Assembly: GCA_013396525.1 (NCBI GenBank) | Contig: VWYX01000388.1 | Span: 644,121-708,120 of the forward strand | Direction: 5' to 3' | DNA: 64,000 nucleotides | Origin: Chaetorhynchus papuensis | Lineage: Eukaryota > Chordata > Aves > Passeriformes > Rhipiduridae | In this document: positions 13,384-25,650 of the stretch, piece by piece | Layout of the letters: the number at the start of each line of letters is the position of its first letter | How positions within the stretch are numbered: the first letter of the stretch is position 1 | Notes under the pieces: model-generated | Told to the model about the DNA's origin: nothing | Databases searched by the model: none | The model's input: only the letters and a program-made list of their open reading frames with translations | Made by a program: the position numbers and the translations under genes

Positions 13384-14109
13384 TTCAGGACTGGGTGCTA
13401 GGGAAAACAGAGGATCAAACCCTGATGCTGAAATCCTACCAAGTACCTTTCTGTTCTACACTATTTTTTTCAAATGAAAACCAGCTTTTTCCAAGACTTC
13501 TTAATAGGCACAGATTCAAAATCTGAGTTTCTTTTCAATGGTCCTGATAAAGCCACCAGTTCTGTCAGCTTGTTTTCTGGGCTCATACATCTTTCACTGA
13601 TTATCACAGCTCTCTAGAAAACAGCTAGACTGGGGACAGAAGAGATCTATTCTGAAAAAAAAGGGAAAAAAAATATCCTTGAGAAGTATCTACAAACAGA
13701 AATGGCTATCACACCAACATGAGATGAGAATGCATGTATTTACCAGTGACATAATGCCAGCACTTTACAGAAAAATCTTTTTCTACTGTAAGTTCTTTTT
13801 AAAAACAGCTTTTTCTACCATACCTGAGTACGCAGCCACAAATATTTTATTCAGTTACTTAGTATACTTAGGTCAGCAAGCAGTGTCTGAGAGCCTGAAG
13901 AGGAAAGAACTCACTCTTCATTCACTTGAAAGGTCCTTCCATGCATCTATTGTCATCAGCCAAATCCTACTTTTTAAGTCACTCCTTTTTAAGGTAAATA
14001 ACACAAGGATTTATGAGCCCTGCTTTCCATGATGGAACACCAAAAAAAAAACCCCAACCCAGAAGTAAACAGTTCAGCTCCAGGCAGCAACACAACTGTT
14101 GCACATTTG

Positions 14110-14158
14110 CCATAATTAGTAATTACTTACTGTGATTACCAATTAGTCATGAATTAGT
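14110..14158. promoter_or_regulatory. Cluster of homeodomain-type TAATTA/ATTAG cores (candidate enhancer)
   Basis: At least five TAAT/ATTA cores fall within about 50 bp (near 14113, 14120, 14134, 14141 and 14152). Such clustering is typical of homeodomain-bound elements but is also favoured by AT-rich DNA. There is no direct evidence of function. Confidence 0.2.
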
Positions 14159-14175
14159 GAAATCCTGGTCCCAAT

Positions 14176-14520
14176 TCAATCAATGACAAAATCCTCACTG
14201 ATGTGCTCATACTTAGGGTCTTGCTCATAGAGGCTGATGATTCCAGCTCTCATGCACAAAAGCAAATTGTGCCAAGGTTTGAGCCACTTTACTGCCCCAG
14301 CTGCTTTTTCCACCCCTTTGCCAGAAATCAGTTTGCCCATAACAGGGTCAGCAGAATTAATCACATACCTCACCTCAGCCACTGCATTTTGCAGTCCAGG
14401 TGTTAAGACACTGCCAGGCAAACTCAGCTTCTCCTGATCCACATGAAACAGCTGCTGGCCCATTTCTGAAGCCCTGGCACCTCCACCTCCCCCCCTTGTC
14501 TGTTGATTCCACTTTCTGAG
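14176..14520 (-). other. Unrecognised 115-codon open frame
   Basis: The frame is open from a stop at 14523-14521 to the stop at 14178-14176, with an ATG at 14463 giving 95 codons. The predicted residues are not low-complexity: there are balanced charged and hydrophobic residues and few repeats, apart from a glycine run before the ATG. No domain, signal peptide or membrane segment is evident and no family is recognised. It could be a chance frame, an exon or a retrocopy fragment. Flanking DNA is AT-rich and lacks a poly(A) tail at the expected 3' side. Confidence 0.2.
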
Positions 14521-17500
14521 TTACTATTTTCCAGTTCAGATTTGAGATCTTATTGTTTTATGATTGGATTTTTTATAATTTAAGAACACAAAGCTTCGGG
14601 TGATACAGTAAGCTTCTCCTGGGGACTGTGTCAGAGGAACACAGGTAACCTACCAGAGGTTGAATGTCACTTCACAGTTCTCTCCTCCCAAACCAATTCC
14701 ACTTCATCTAGCCACTTTGCTGTTGACAGAGTTTCAGACATGCAGCAGTGTCAGATTTTGTTCCAAAACTTTTTGAAATTAGTGGAAGATACCAGGCTTG
14801 GGGAGTTTTAAGCCGTAGATAACAGATGCAAATTCTGCTAATCTTCAGTATGATAGAAAGACAGTCACTCAATGTAACCTAGATTTCTAGGTTACCTGCT
14901 GTCAAAAGAGAGAGTTAAGCAATTGTTCCCCATCCTGTGGAAGTTAGAACGAAATTCTCTGGGGAAGCCTTGCTCTCTCCATGGACTGCAGAGGGAACTG
15001 AAAGCCTTAGTCAGCTCAAAACAACAAATTTGTAGGTTCCTAAACCTAGCTTAAAGGCAAACTCCAATTTTTAAAAATCAATTATTATTTATTCAACTAA
15101 AAGGAATGCCATTTGGCTAAAAGAGATGACATTTAACTAACAGGAATGCTTGTCCTAAGCCACCATACATAATGTGACACAGCCCAGTAACATGGTGCGG
15201 TTTGACATTCAGTGGCAGTACAGAGCAAGAAAATCTAAGCAATTGCCACCCACCTTGTCCATCATTCCTCCTTTTCTGCACCACACTAGCAAAAGCATTT
15301 GTGTAGCACACAGCGAACAAGACTGGAAAACAGATGTTGCTAAAATTAACTCAGGAAAACAAAAACTTGGAGTCACTCACCATTCAGATGGGTTCCCAAA
15401 GACCCTACAAACTGCCCCTCCAAAGGGGAAAACAAGGGCTGCCTATGACTGAATGGCCATTAGAGCCACGCTGGCTGAGACCACACACTTTGCCTGCAGT
15501 CCCCTAGGCTGTTGTACACTATTAAGCATTTCACTCTATTCTCTTTCTCCATGCAGATGCCCATCTCTCAAGAAAAGCCTAACACACCCCCTACCTTACT
15601 GGCTGTTGTGACCCTAAAAACACATCATGCCACGAGCTGTTAATGTGTATGGTATCGCAGAAGCTCAGTAGGGATGTACCCAAGCAGAGCAACAGTGTCA
15701 GAAGCCCACCTGCTAAGTCTCTCTCTCCCCATCCCAAATTTGTCCCTTCCAGTTGCTCAGCACACAAGGCAAGTTACACAAAGGTCTGTTTGCTCACCCG
15801 CAGTTTATCAGAATTAGCTGCTGCTGCTTTTGCTAATCACCCTCTGGAAGGCCTCTGTCACAGGTCAGACTTCCACAAGGAGCACACTAGGCCCACCACG
15901 ATCAGGAGGCCAGCACTGCAGAAACTACACATTTCCAGGACTGATAAATCCTACTTAAGACTCACTGAAACAACCAGTTTCCTCTGAGAAGTGCAGGGAA
16001 GTTTGCAAACATCCTCCTACAGTGACTTGAGCAATTATACTTTCAGGCCTGGCCCTGAAGGTCGATTCTACTGGGGTTTATGGTTTTTCAGGCCAGATAA
16101 AGAGGATGCCTTTCCCCCTCCACCCTGCCAAGATGCAATTGGGTAACTTGCAGGTTTCCTGATCTGAAAAAATCTGTCACAGATTCTTGCTGAGGGAACT
16201 TCTCTTAACTGCAGCCGTACTTCCTGGATGGCCATCCCAGCAGGCTGCTTCCACCTCTGACAGAGATCAGATAGCACAGCCCCACCCATGAGCTCCTAGA
16301 TTATATCATCCTCCCGTGGGGCAGGAGAAAGATCTGGGTCAGCAGTTTCTAAACTGCAAGGTCACACGTCAGCTGAGTGACCTCGGAGGATTAGGAATGT
16401 AACAAGTAGGATGTCCTGCATCCATCATGCTGCATCCCCATTACGGCTTCTGGGAATTCAGTTTGCCACCGGATTAAATACATTCCTGAAAGTTGCTTTA
16501 GCAACCCTCGCTGCAAATTAAAATGATACTTGTCACTAGCAGTGAAGCTGAAGATAACAGAAGAGAAAGTGAAGAGGAAAGACAAATTCCCACTATTTAC
16601 ATTCTAGAAATACTTTACCTGTTCTTTTCTCCCTCATTTGTGTTACTGATTGTTTAGTGCTGAACTATTTGGCAAAAATTCTTGAGTTACCTACACACCT
16701 TGCCCTGCTCTGATGAACAGAAACAAGTCGGAGGCCTTAATTTTCTCCTCTGCAACATTCTTCATACTTTGGTGTAAAGCATATTTAGAGGAAATGTAAA
16801 TAAGCTAATCAATACTTCATACCTCAGTTAAATTACCACAAGCAAAATGTGGTTCTGATTGTCTTTCTCTTTGGAAACCCAATTAGTGAGGAAGCTTGGA
16901 CCCAATTAGTGAGGGAGTTAAGGCAGAGGGGAAAAGATCTGAGTTTTGAGGGTTTTTTATATTATTGGCTCATGATTTTCCCCATTCTTTACAGTAGAAG
17001 TTTAAAAAATAGAAACTAGAACTTGGGGTTTTTTTGCCACAATCTCTGGATGATGCTTTGAAATGTTTAATTAACATGCTACACAAAACCATGTAAATGA
17101 GACTGACTTCACCTGTTTTTCAGTGGCTAAAGTAATGAAAAAAATGTAATGGTAAAGAAAATGAAGGTTGAGATTAAAGAGGCTTACACTTAATGACAGA
17201 CTGGAGTAGTTCAACTGTCATGTAATCGAAAATATTTGAGAATGGACAATAATTAAAGTCAGGCAAAGGATGAAGCCCAGATTATTATAATGAGATATGG
17301 TGTGTTCTTCAGGCTATTTGGAGGTTAATGTTACTTGGTTTCATGTGGTTACGGGTAAGTAAGTACTGTACTACCATACAGTAAAAATAATGTAACTGGA
17401 TACATTCTGCTTCACAGTGACCCAAGGTTAATGGTAGTTGCTCTTAGTATATTTAAAAGGTTTAAAAGAGGTGTAACAAGCTCAGCATTACAAATCCAGT

Positions 17501-17697
17501 GCAATGGCACTAGAAAATGGCACCAAACAGGCTGGCATAGTACTGGTGTTCTTGGTTCCATGAAAGCAGCTTCCAGCGTAATCTATGTCGGCTTTTATCT
17601 GTATAATTACACTGACTGTGTCCATGAATTCTTTCATTCCTGAATGGCACCACCTTTTGAGCAATAGATCATTGGTATGCATCACTCTGATAAGGTT

Positions 17698-17739
17698 TTA
17701 CACTAATATATCATTAAAGCAACAGATGTATTAGTGTAA
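17698..17739. repeat. 11-bp perfect inverted repeat, 20-nt loop
   Basis: TTACACTAATA at 17698-17708 is perfectly complementary to TATTAGTGTAA at 17729-17739. Pairing does not extend beyond the arms, so it is a small hairpin, not a clear transposon end or microRNA precursor. Confidence 0.8.
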
Positions 17740-20700
17740 TACATCACTGGGACAAAGCACTCTGATGATGATGTATTCCTGAAAGGATGGCACCAGGCAG
17801 AGAAGACGAGGCCCAGGAGAAGACTTTTGCTCAGTTTAATAGAATAAAAGGCATGCCTTCCTGGCACAAAAAATGTGATGCTCCCTATAAAGATATGGCA
17901 CCGCTATTAATTGTATTCCCATTTGTATTGGTAATTTGAGGATCATATGGCTTGGAAAAAATTTACTGTGGATGAGGAAAAGATGTAATTTAAAAACATA
18001 ACCTATCAGACTATTTCACAGTCTTTTCCCATAATGTCTGATCTCCTCAGCTCTCCAAACACCTCATCAGAATCCTCCCTGTGTTAAAAGCCTCAAGACA
18101 CCTATCTTGTATTGGAGCAATGAGGCTGTGGGAATGGTTCAGGGCAGCTGGTGATAAGAGGGCCTTGCAGAGATTTCCTGAGGAATGGGGGGTCTGCTAG
18201 AGAAACAGGCAGAGGCCAAGGAAATTCCTAAAACTGGCCTTGGAAGCTCTTGCTGAGTCCCTGCTTCTGAGGGCAGGGATTATGCCACAGCCCCCATGCC
18301 AGGCAGCACAGGAGGTACTATTTAAATACTTAGGGAGCCGCATGCAGCTTGAGGCACAGAGTGGCCAGTTCTGTCCCAGCCTCCGTGTATCAGCCTGCCT
18401 CAAGTCTTCCCACCTCTCTGGATTCCAAAAGGCCCAGGTTATCCCCTTACAAGTTCAGGGATATACTTCAAAGGAATCTCATATATTTAATTACAAAAGA
18501 TGTGTGCTGATGTATGAAACAGAGGTGAGGGCTGGGAACAATCAGTCCTCTGAAGCAGTCATCCTTTGTGTTCTATCCATTTTCAGCCCATAAAATTTCT
18601 CACACAAATTACAATTCAAATGACAAATGAATTAACCTGAAAAAAAAATTAAAATAATTGCTTAAACACAAAGGTCTCAACTACAATACCTTTAGTTGTG
18701 CAGAGTTGGGGTCTATTCCTCAGCCCTTGTAAGGCAAGGGAGTGTTCAGGTTCAGTGGTGATCAAAGTTGGGTCCTAAATGAAATTGGGATGTAAGAGTG
18801 AGTACACTGTCCAGTTTCAAAATAAATCTAAACAACTGCAGTATTAAGTGGTAAGAGCAGGATAGCTATGGAGAAAGAAATAGGAAGAGAAAAATAAGAA
18901 TAGAGAACAAAAATAAAAGCTGTGGCAAGAAAGGAAACCAAAGAGCTCAGAGAAGAGTTGGAGTGGCAAGGATAGAAGAATATGGGGCAGAACTTCTCCC
19001 CCCAATTTACAATGTTCGTTTCAGTATTCAAAAGTTATAGGCACACATACACACTTTCCAGCCCCTGGACCCGATTTTACCTTCTTATCTCAGTGAGGAC
19101 ATGAATGTTTATACAAAGAAGGGATAACGATCTACCAGATTAATAACCTGAATTTTTGCGGGCCAAAATGACTATGGAGGGGCTGAGGCAGATGGGAATC
19201 AGGATCATGAAGATTTGGAAATCTTTATTCTAGCAATGTGGTATTGTTTCACTTAAAGGGTTTTATTTTCAAAATTATAAAGCAATCAGACAGTGGTATT
19301 AAGATGAAAAAATAGCCTAACCAGATCTCACTTTCTTTGTCTCTTAATAGGACTGTTGGGACTCTGTGTTAAGACTTTCACAGTCAGACCTATGTGCTCT
19401 AGTCCAGGGAAAGTGGGTGATGTAAAATAATTAATGTGTGGCATGTCTTTACATAATTTAGTTTTACAGTCAAATTATTATCTAAGTCTTCTCTTTACCA
19501 AGTGCTCTCCAGCAGTCTTCTATTATTCTATTAAAAAAATTAGCATAATTGTTGGATAGCAAAAGATACAGGGTTGTTTTTTTCCTTTTAACTTTTCTTT
19601 TAGTTTTTTCAAGTGCATTTTTTTCTCACATACAAAGTACAGCACCAAATTCTCACTCCCTGTAAATGAAATTGTCCTAAAAGACCTATATTGATTTCTT
19701 GTAGCCGAAGATCTGTTTCACAATTTGATTGGTATCACACACAGGGAAATAGATGGAGTCATTGTTTCATATTTTTTGTTTGGGTTTGTGACCCACTTTC
19801 ACAAATGATGACAACCCAGTGCCTTGCAAGTCTGAGTTGAACAGATGCACTGCTGGGGAGATGATATGTCAGATTTGGAGCCTTCCCTTTGCTTTTCTAA
19901 ACAGATGAAAAACCTAAGCCCCAAAGTCAGCTATGCATTGCACAGTTACTCAGCTCTACAAAAGACATGTTACTACAGCCTGACCATTGGCATCACAATC
20001 TGCTCAGTGTCCATGCAGATGTGCTCTTACTCTGCAGAAAGAATCTAGAAATAGGTAACTTCCAAGATGGTATCTTTTCTATAATACTTAACAACCTGTG
20101 GTCTGCAAAACTCAGAGAGAACTAAGGGAAATGCAAAGGCAAATTCAAAGAAGCAAATTTATTCTAAGTAGGTTAAATTTGCAATACACCTACACTGGAA
20201 ATCAAAAAGGATTAAAATCCACTGATTTATGTGAGATACAGTTTTACATTCTTATATCCATCCTAAATATTTCCCTTAGCATTTTCTTCTATGTCTTACT
20301 TGCCTTCTATCCAATACCCTGTAGTTTTCTCTTTCAGTAGGAAACTGAGATCATGCTTTAAATTTTTTTTTAAACAGAGAAACAAATTATGCAGTAAGTC
20401 TCTGTACAACCTGTCACAACTCTTTCCTTGAATTCCAGGATGACCAAGGCTGCCTCCAATAAAAGACCATTCAAACATAAGAAACATTCTCTGGGGTAAG
20501 ACCAATGATCCATTCAGTCTGGTATTGTGTCTCTGACAGCAGGGGAAAAAATGGGAAGGAGGGGGTGTTCTGGCAGCTGTTTTCATTTTTCCATCCCTGG
20601 AGCTCCACAGGGAGTAGTAGGCACACCTGGGTGCTCTTTTTTCCTGTGTTTCCCTCCACTTCTCTATCTATTATATTATTTATATTCTGACCCTCATACC

Positions 20701-21790
20701 CCTTCCTCCTTTTTAAAGATATTGCATCTGGAGTTGTTATTGCACCTCAAACAGTAGGCTTTTTTCCTCCTTTAGTTTTGAACTTTTTCCTTAGACCTTT
20801 CTTCCTGGGAAGTTTGGGGAGGGGTGGGATGGTGGTAGTGGTGGCTAATGCCTGGCCCATAATAGAGAAGCCAGAGGGAGAACAACAAAAGGAAAAACTA
20901 TTTCAGGAGGGCATGTGAATTTGGCAACTATTGGCAATGTATTCCTCTTCTGCTGGTCCAGCACCCACTGTTGCTGGAGAGATTTTAGAGGTTGCCTTCC
21001 TGCATAATCATTGCAGCATCCCTTTATGCACATCCTACCCATGAATTTGTCTAATTCTTTTTTGAGCTTTCTGATACCAGGAAAATTTAGCTAATCCATC
21101 ACATCTGTGACTTTGTAAACCTTTATCAAATCTCCCCTCACTCTTCTCTCTAAAATGAAGAATATCAGCTTTTTTCTTTCCTCACAAGGCTGTAGCTGCA
21201 TCATCACAAGCTTTTTGACTGGCCTTTTCTATATCTTCTTTGCTTCTACTGCCTCCTTCTTGAGAGGTGGAAAACAACTGGCAGCACCGAATACAGGGTG
21301 CACCACAGCTTTGTATGGTGACAGAATGTCACCTCTCATTTGTACTCAGTACTTTCCTTGGGTTTGTTTTTTGTTTGGCTTGGGTTTTTGAGGGGTTTTT
21401 GCTGCCATAGGACCTTGGGCTCATGATTTCAGAGAACTGAGAGCAATCACTCCAAGATCTCTCCTGAATTCAGGAGTTCAGCACCTCAGTTCTGAGTTCT
21501 ACGTCATGTAGGTAGAGATTAGATTATTTTTCAGAAGATCATGCTTATCTAGACTAAAACTTGGGGTGCAAAATCCATTAATATCACCTTCAAGCCAAAA
21601 ATTCCACTGTTCATTCTCTTCTCTAGCTCTTTGATGAAGACACTGAACGAAATTGGTCCCAGGACCAGTTCCTAGAGGACCTTACTGTCAATTCTTTTCT
21701 TTTTCATGGAAAATGCCCATTAATCCTTACTCTTTCCTTTGTCCAATTTTCAGTCCATACAAAGGACCTTTCTTCAAGTCTAACTTTACA

Positions 21791-21912
21791 TTCTCTATTC
21801 TATTCTATTCTATTCTATTCTATTCTATTCTCCTTTCCAACTGGAACTATTCTATTCTATTCTATTCTATTCTATTCTATTCTATTCTATTCTATTCTAT
21901 TCTATTCCATCC
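21791..21912 (+). repeat. (ATTCT)n pentanucleotide microsatellite, interrupted
   Basis: Two perfect pentamer blocks are present: about 7 units ending near 21831 and about 12 units at 21848-21907. They are separated by a 16-bp non-repeat interruption. The array sits inside the antisense CR1-like element. It produces an artefactual open frame rich in F-Y-S-I-L repeats. Confidence 0.95.
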
Positions 21913-22768
21913 TATCCTTTGGAACCTTGGCAAAGGCATCTTGAAAACCCAAATAGATTATGTCCAATCAGTCCTCTTTGTCCATATTCTTACTGTCACC
22001 ATCAAAGAACTTCAGCTAAGTGAAACTGTATTTCCCCTTACAGATGCCAACCTGATCCCTTCTCAACAAGTCAAATTTATCCATGTGCTCACTGATCTTA
22101 TTTATTGTCACTATTATTACTACTACTCTTAGAGATGGTACTCCACCATTATGCTCGGAATGAGGCTAAGGTTCACCTGTCTGTAGCTCTCAGGATCTCA
22201 CTAGAGCCTTTTGGTAGATGGAAGTTGGAAATTCTGTAGATGGCCACACACCCACACTCCAATGCAGTGCCTCTTCGTTATTGTATTCTACATCATAGCC
22301 AGCAGTCCTGCAGTTTCATATTTGAGTTCCTCCAGGACTCCTGGGTGGGTGTTGTCTAGTCCTGATGACTTACTGACCTCTGACTTGTCTATTTGGATAA
22401 ACACATCCTGTGTATTTACTTCAAACTGATCTGCTTTTTCTGATTTACCTGCTCCAAAGAATGCATCAGAATAGGGAATGAGACAGTTTCTGCTGTAAAA
22501 AACAACTGAAAGAGTTCACACTGAGGTTTCTTCATCTGCTGCAGCCCCTTCTGCACTGTGGTCATTGTGTGGTTCCACTAATCCTCAGCTGGCTTCCTGC
22601 TTCTGGTGTATTTACAAATTTCTCTACTCTCAGCTACAGCATTCTTTGCAAGGCTCTTTTCACATCCTTTCTAGCTTTCTTAATTTCTCATCTGAAATTG
22701 GCCTGCCATTTTTATGTTTTTTTTTTTTCTCATTTGAGAAAACTTTCCATTTCTTAAAAGCCTTCATC

Positions 22769-22791
22769 TTTTTTTTTTTTTTTTTTTTTTT
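22769..22791 (+). repeat. Poly(T) run, 23 nt
   Basis: Twenty-three consecutive T residues interrupt the old antisense CR1-like element. The flanking element sequence is continuous on both sides, so this looks like local expansion of a T-rich part of the element rather than a new insertion. Confidence 0.9.
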
Positions 22792-22920
22792 AATGGACTA
22801 CATCATTTTCCCATTCAGCCATGCAGGGGATTTTTGGACTGCCTTGTTTTCTTTTTGAATTGTGGCACAATTTTTACCTAGACTTCTAACACAACTTCTA
22901 ACAGCCTTTAGATTTATTTT

Positions 22921-25399
22921 AGGTTTCTTTTTTTTCATTATTTGCAAGGGACAGCTGTTGGAATTGAGATACATAAAACCTCAGAAAATTCCAGCCTCAG
23001 ACTGGACAACTTGTACTGTGGAATACATGATCACAGTGCAGCCCCAATACCTCTGGCAGCTCTAAAGGACATTCTGTATAATGGTCACTTGCAGCTTGCT
23101 GGACACCAGGAGTGAAAAAGGGTCCTGGATTGCACAGTGACTTGTAGGGATCCATGCAGCAGAGGAGAGAAATCCACGTAGTTAAAACACAGAGCAAAAA
23201 CTACATCCAAAGAAAATGGGAAATGGATTGGGAAGAAATATGCCTGGATGTGAAACATGAGTGAAGGTCAGGGGCAGACTCTGAAAGGAGGCCTGGCAGA
23301 CAAACTGCTGCATCCCACTGCAAAAACCAACAATCCCATCACTGAAGGTTGTCATCAGGCCGACATTCCCAAAGGACTGAGGTAAGGGTGTGCTGCAGCA
23401 CTGACACTGGCACTCCCTAACTCGTGAAGGCTGCATTGCAGTCCCTGCTGGAGCGTGCCTTTCGTACAGCTCTGTGTGGAGGTTGTCCTGCTGTACCTGC
23501 TGAAAGGAGCCAGGCCAGGCCGGGGGGGAGGGACCAGCTCGGGTACAGCTGCTGCTGAGCATCTGCCACTGGAACAACTGGGCTGCACCTACTCTGGAAG
23601 TATCGCTCCCAGTTTTGAAGGGAAGTCAAAATTTAAGGAACAATTAGGCTTCCTACTGACATTGGAGCATAACCAGTAGACTTAAAGAAGTCCCTGCAAC
23701 TACACCAGTGCTCGCAATTTTGTTCGGGGCTTTTTTTCCCTACCTGTCTTGAGCTGGCTGTCACCTTCATTTATTTATCTTTAATTATTAATAAAACTTT
23801 TAAATTAAACTATATTATGAATATAAATTGTCATTTTTTTTTCTCTTTCTTTGGCATGGTAAGTGAATATCTGTGTGGATATGACATTTTTACAGAGCTG
23901 TTAAGTAATCTGTTGGAGGGTTTTCTTTTTTCTTTTTATTTTTGTGTCAGAAATGAATTCAAGTGAGAAACCTTCAGAGGTTAGTTACGTAATTTTGAGG
24001 ATTCATATACATGCACACACTATACTTTGTAAGTTCTGCTACGAATTCAGTGCAATCAAAAGTATGTAATACTTCAGTGATGCATATTTTACTAATATGT
24101 ATAAATCTAAGACAATGCACATTAAAATGGGATGTCTCCTTGGTGAAGACTTGAGAGAAATAAAGTAGCAGCAATGGCTCCTTGACCTTTCTTTCTTATT
24201 TAAAGATTAAATAGGAACTATATTGCTCTTTTGAAAGCCTTTCTGCATCTCTCCCAGTGGCATAAGAGGTCAGTACAATCACCAGGACCCTGACATCCTT
24301 TCCTCTGTTATGAAAAGTCCTTGATAATATGTATAGTTAATAAAATCTAATTGCATAATTCAACTGTAGTCTCAGTCATGGTACTTGCCAGTGTGTCAAA
24401 CCCATCTTTCATCATATGTGCTTCTGTGACATAAGTCCCCCCAACACTATTTGACTTCTCTGTGAGTAAGAATGTGCACTTTTAAATATTCAGTAATTGT
24501 AGGTTCTTGTTTAAACCCAACCAAATGTGGCACACTGTAATAAAGTGAAAGGTCATTTCTCATAGCTGCTTCTCTGAAGGTGACATTTCTTTGGTCGAGC
24601 TTCCTGTAATTCCTCCTTCTGTTTATTTTACCACTCTGGTACCTCATTAGCCATTGCAGAAAAGGGATTTCTTTGACTGTGGTTTGCACAGAGGACAGAA
24701 CATATCAATATGCACTTAAAATGCAGACTATGTGAGAGCCAGTGTTTAGGGACAACCTGTAAATGTAACTTAATGAACCAACAGACCATAGCAGCTTCAA
24801 GACACTGCAAATATAAGAACAGAATCAATACCGAGGCTCAGAATTGTTGGTAGGTTGCTTTCATTCTTCTGCAAGGAACACAGCTGATTTCATTATGTCT
24901 AGATTCTTCTTTTGAGAGAGATTCAAATCTCAGCTCAACCATACCATGACAGCCATTTCCACACCTCTGACAACCCCTCCTACAGAAATAAAGTGGGGTC
25001 AGAGTCAAGCTGTACCTGCCAGGTCTGCTGAATGCTGCCTGTGGATTGCTAAGAAGGAAAACTAGGTAATTCAATTTTGCTGGCTAGGGACAGCTTTGGG
25101 GTACCAGCACAAGAACTCCACGGCAGGAGTGCTGTTCTCCTCCTGCCCAACAAGCTGAACTCCTGGTGCCCTCCTTTGCCTGCTTGAATTGAAAGAAGGT
25201 GACTGACTGCCACCACAAAGCCCTCACCCCAGCATCCAGCATTCCACTTGGTTTTCCCTGGCACAACCTTCGCATGGAGCCAGCTACATTTCAGCCAAAT
25301 CTACAGTTTAGACTGTCCTTTTCTTTTTCAGTGGCAAGTCTGGGTCCTCTTTTCCTTATAACATCCCTTTTGAGTTATTTTAAAAACTATTGTGCGTCA
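22921..25399. other. Intergenic DNA, no gene seen
   Basis: A GC-richer patch at about 23180-23640 carries overlapping open frames on both strands (up to 131 codons on the minus strand, cysteine- and serine-rich). It resembles neither a known protein nor a repeat that I can name. The rest is AT-rich with no signal. Confidence 0.5.
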
Positions 25400-25650
25400 C
25401 TTCAGCTTTGTTTTTTCTAGCTGGACCATGAAAAAATTTCTTAGTCTTTCTTCAAAGGCCCAATTTTTCAACTTTTTGGAAGTTTTGTTGCTGTCAGTGA
25501 AACTCTTCCCAGCATACCGTGGTAATTTTCAAACCTGGGCCCCACAACTGAACACATCCTTGCAAATGAGGCTTGCATGGGACTGTCAAATAGAATAATT
25601 ACCTTGCTTGTCTCTGCATATATTCATTATCAAAACTCGTACAATACTAA
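25400..25650 (-). mobile_element. Ancient CR1/L3-like LINE fragment, antisense
   Basis: The plus strand reads 'ttcttagtctttcttcaaagg', 'ttttgttgctgtcagtgaaactcttccc', 'cacaactgaacacatcc', 'aaatgaggcttgcatgggactg' and 'aataattaccttgcttgtctctgcata'. These line up with the complement of old CR1-superfamily 3' regions ('...not the only... aggtgaggcct...' type copies in amniotes). The order matches the corresponding segment of the longer element at 20.5-22.9 kb. Boundaries are approximate and there is no coding capacity. Confidence 0.7.

Larger units (their letters stand above)
10731..20479. other. Intergenic DNA, no gene seen
   Basis: AT-rich single-copy DNA holding the C-tract, the hairpin, the TAATTA cluster and the unexplained minus-strand frame at 14176, all listed separately. 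Plus-strand frames of 114-117 codons at 13679, 15643 and 18240 have no recognised domain, no consistent splice context and overlapping frames on the other strand, so I treat them as chance. Confidence 0.55.
20480..22920 (-). mobile_element. Ancient CR1-superfamily LINE (CR1/L3-like), antisense, about 2.4 kb
   Basis: Read on the plus strand, this is the complement of an old CR1-type ORF2 and 3' UTR. Landmarks, all diverged from the family as I recall it from turtle, crocodile and bird copies: 'tccattcagtctggtattgtgtctctgac' near 20508; 'atgaatttgtctaattc' near 21041; 'cagggtgcaccacagctttgtatggtg' near 21293; 'gatgaagacactgaacgaaattgg' near 21634; 'tttgagttcctccaggactcctggg' near 22321; 'ggcttcctgcttctggtgtatttac' near 22590; and 'cccattcagccatgcaggggat' near 22810. 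The reading frame is broken throughout. An (ATTCT)n array and a T23 run have grown inside it. Boundaries are approximate. Confidence 0.85.

Noticed and set aside
21653..22132. 159-codon plus-strand frame
   Set aside because: It is made of the (ATTCT)n array and an antisense LINE, giving artificial F-Y-S-I-L repeats.
23182..23577. 131-codon minus-strand frame as a gene
   Set aside because: It overlaps three other frames on both strands, has no domain or start context, and sits in a patch that may be an unrecognised repeat.
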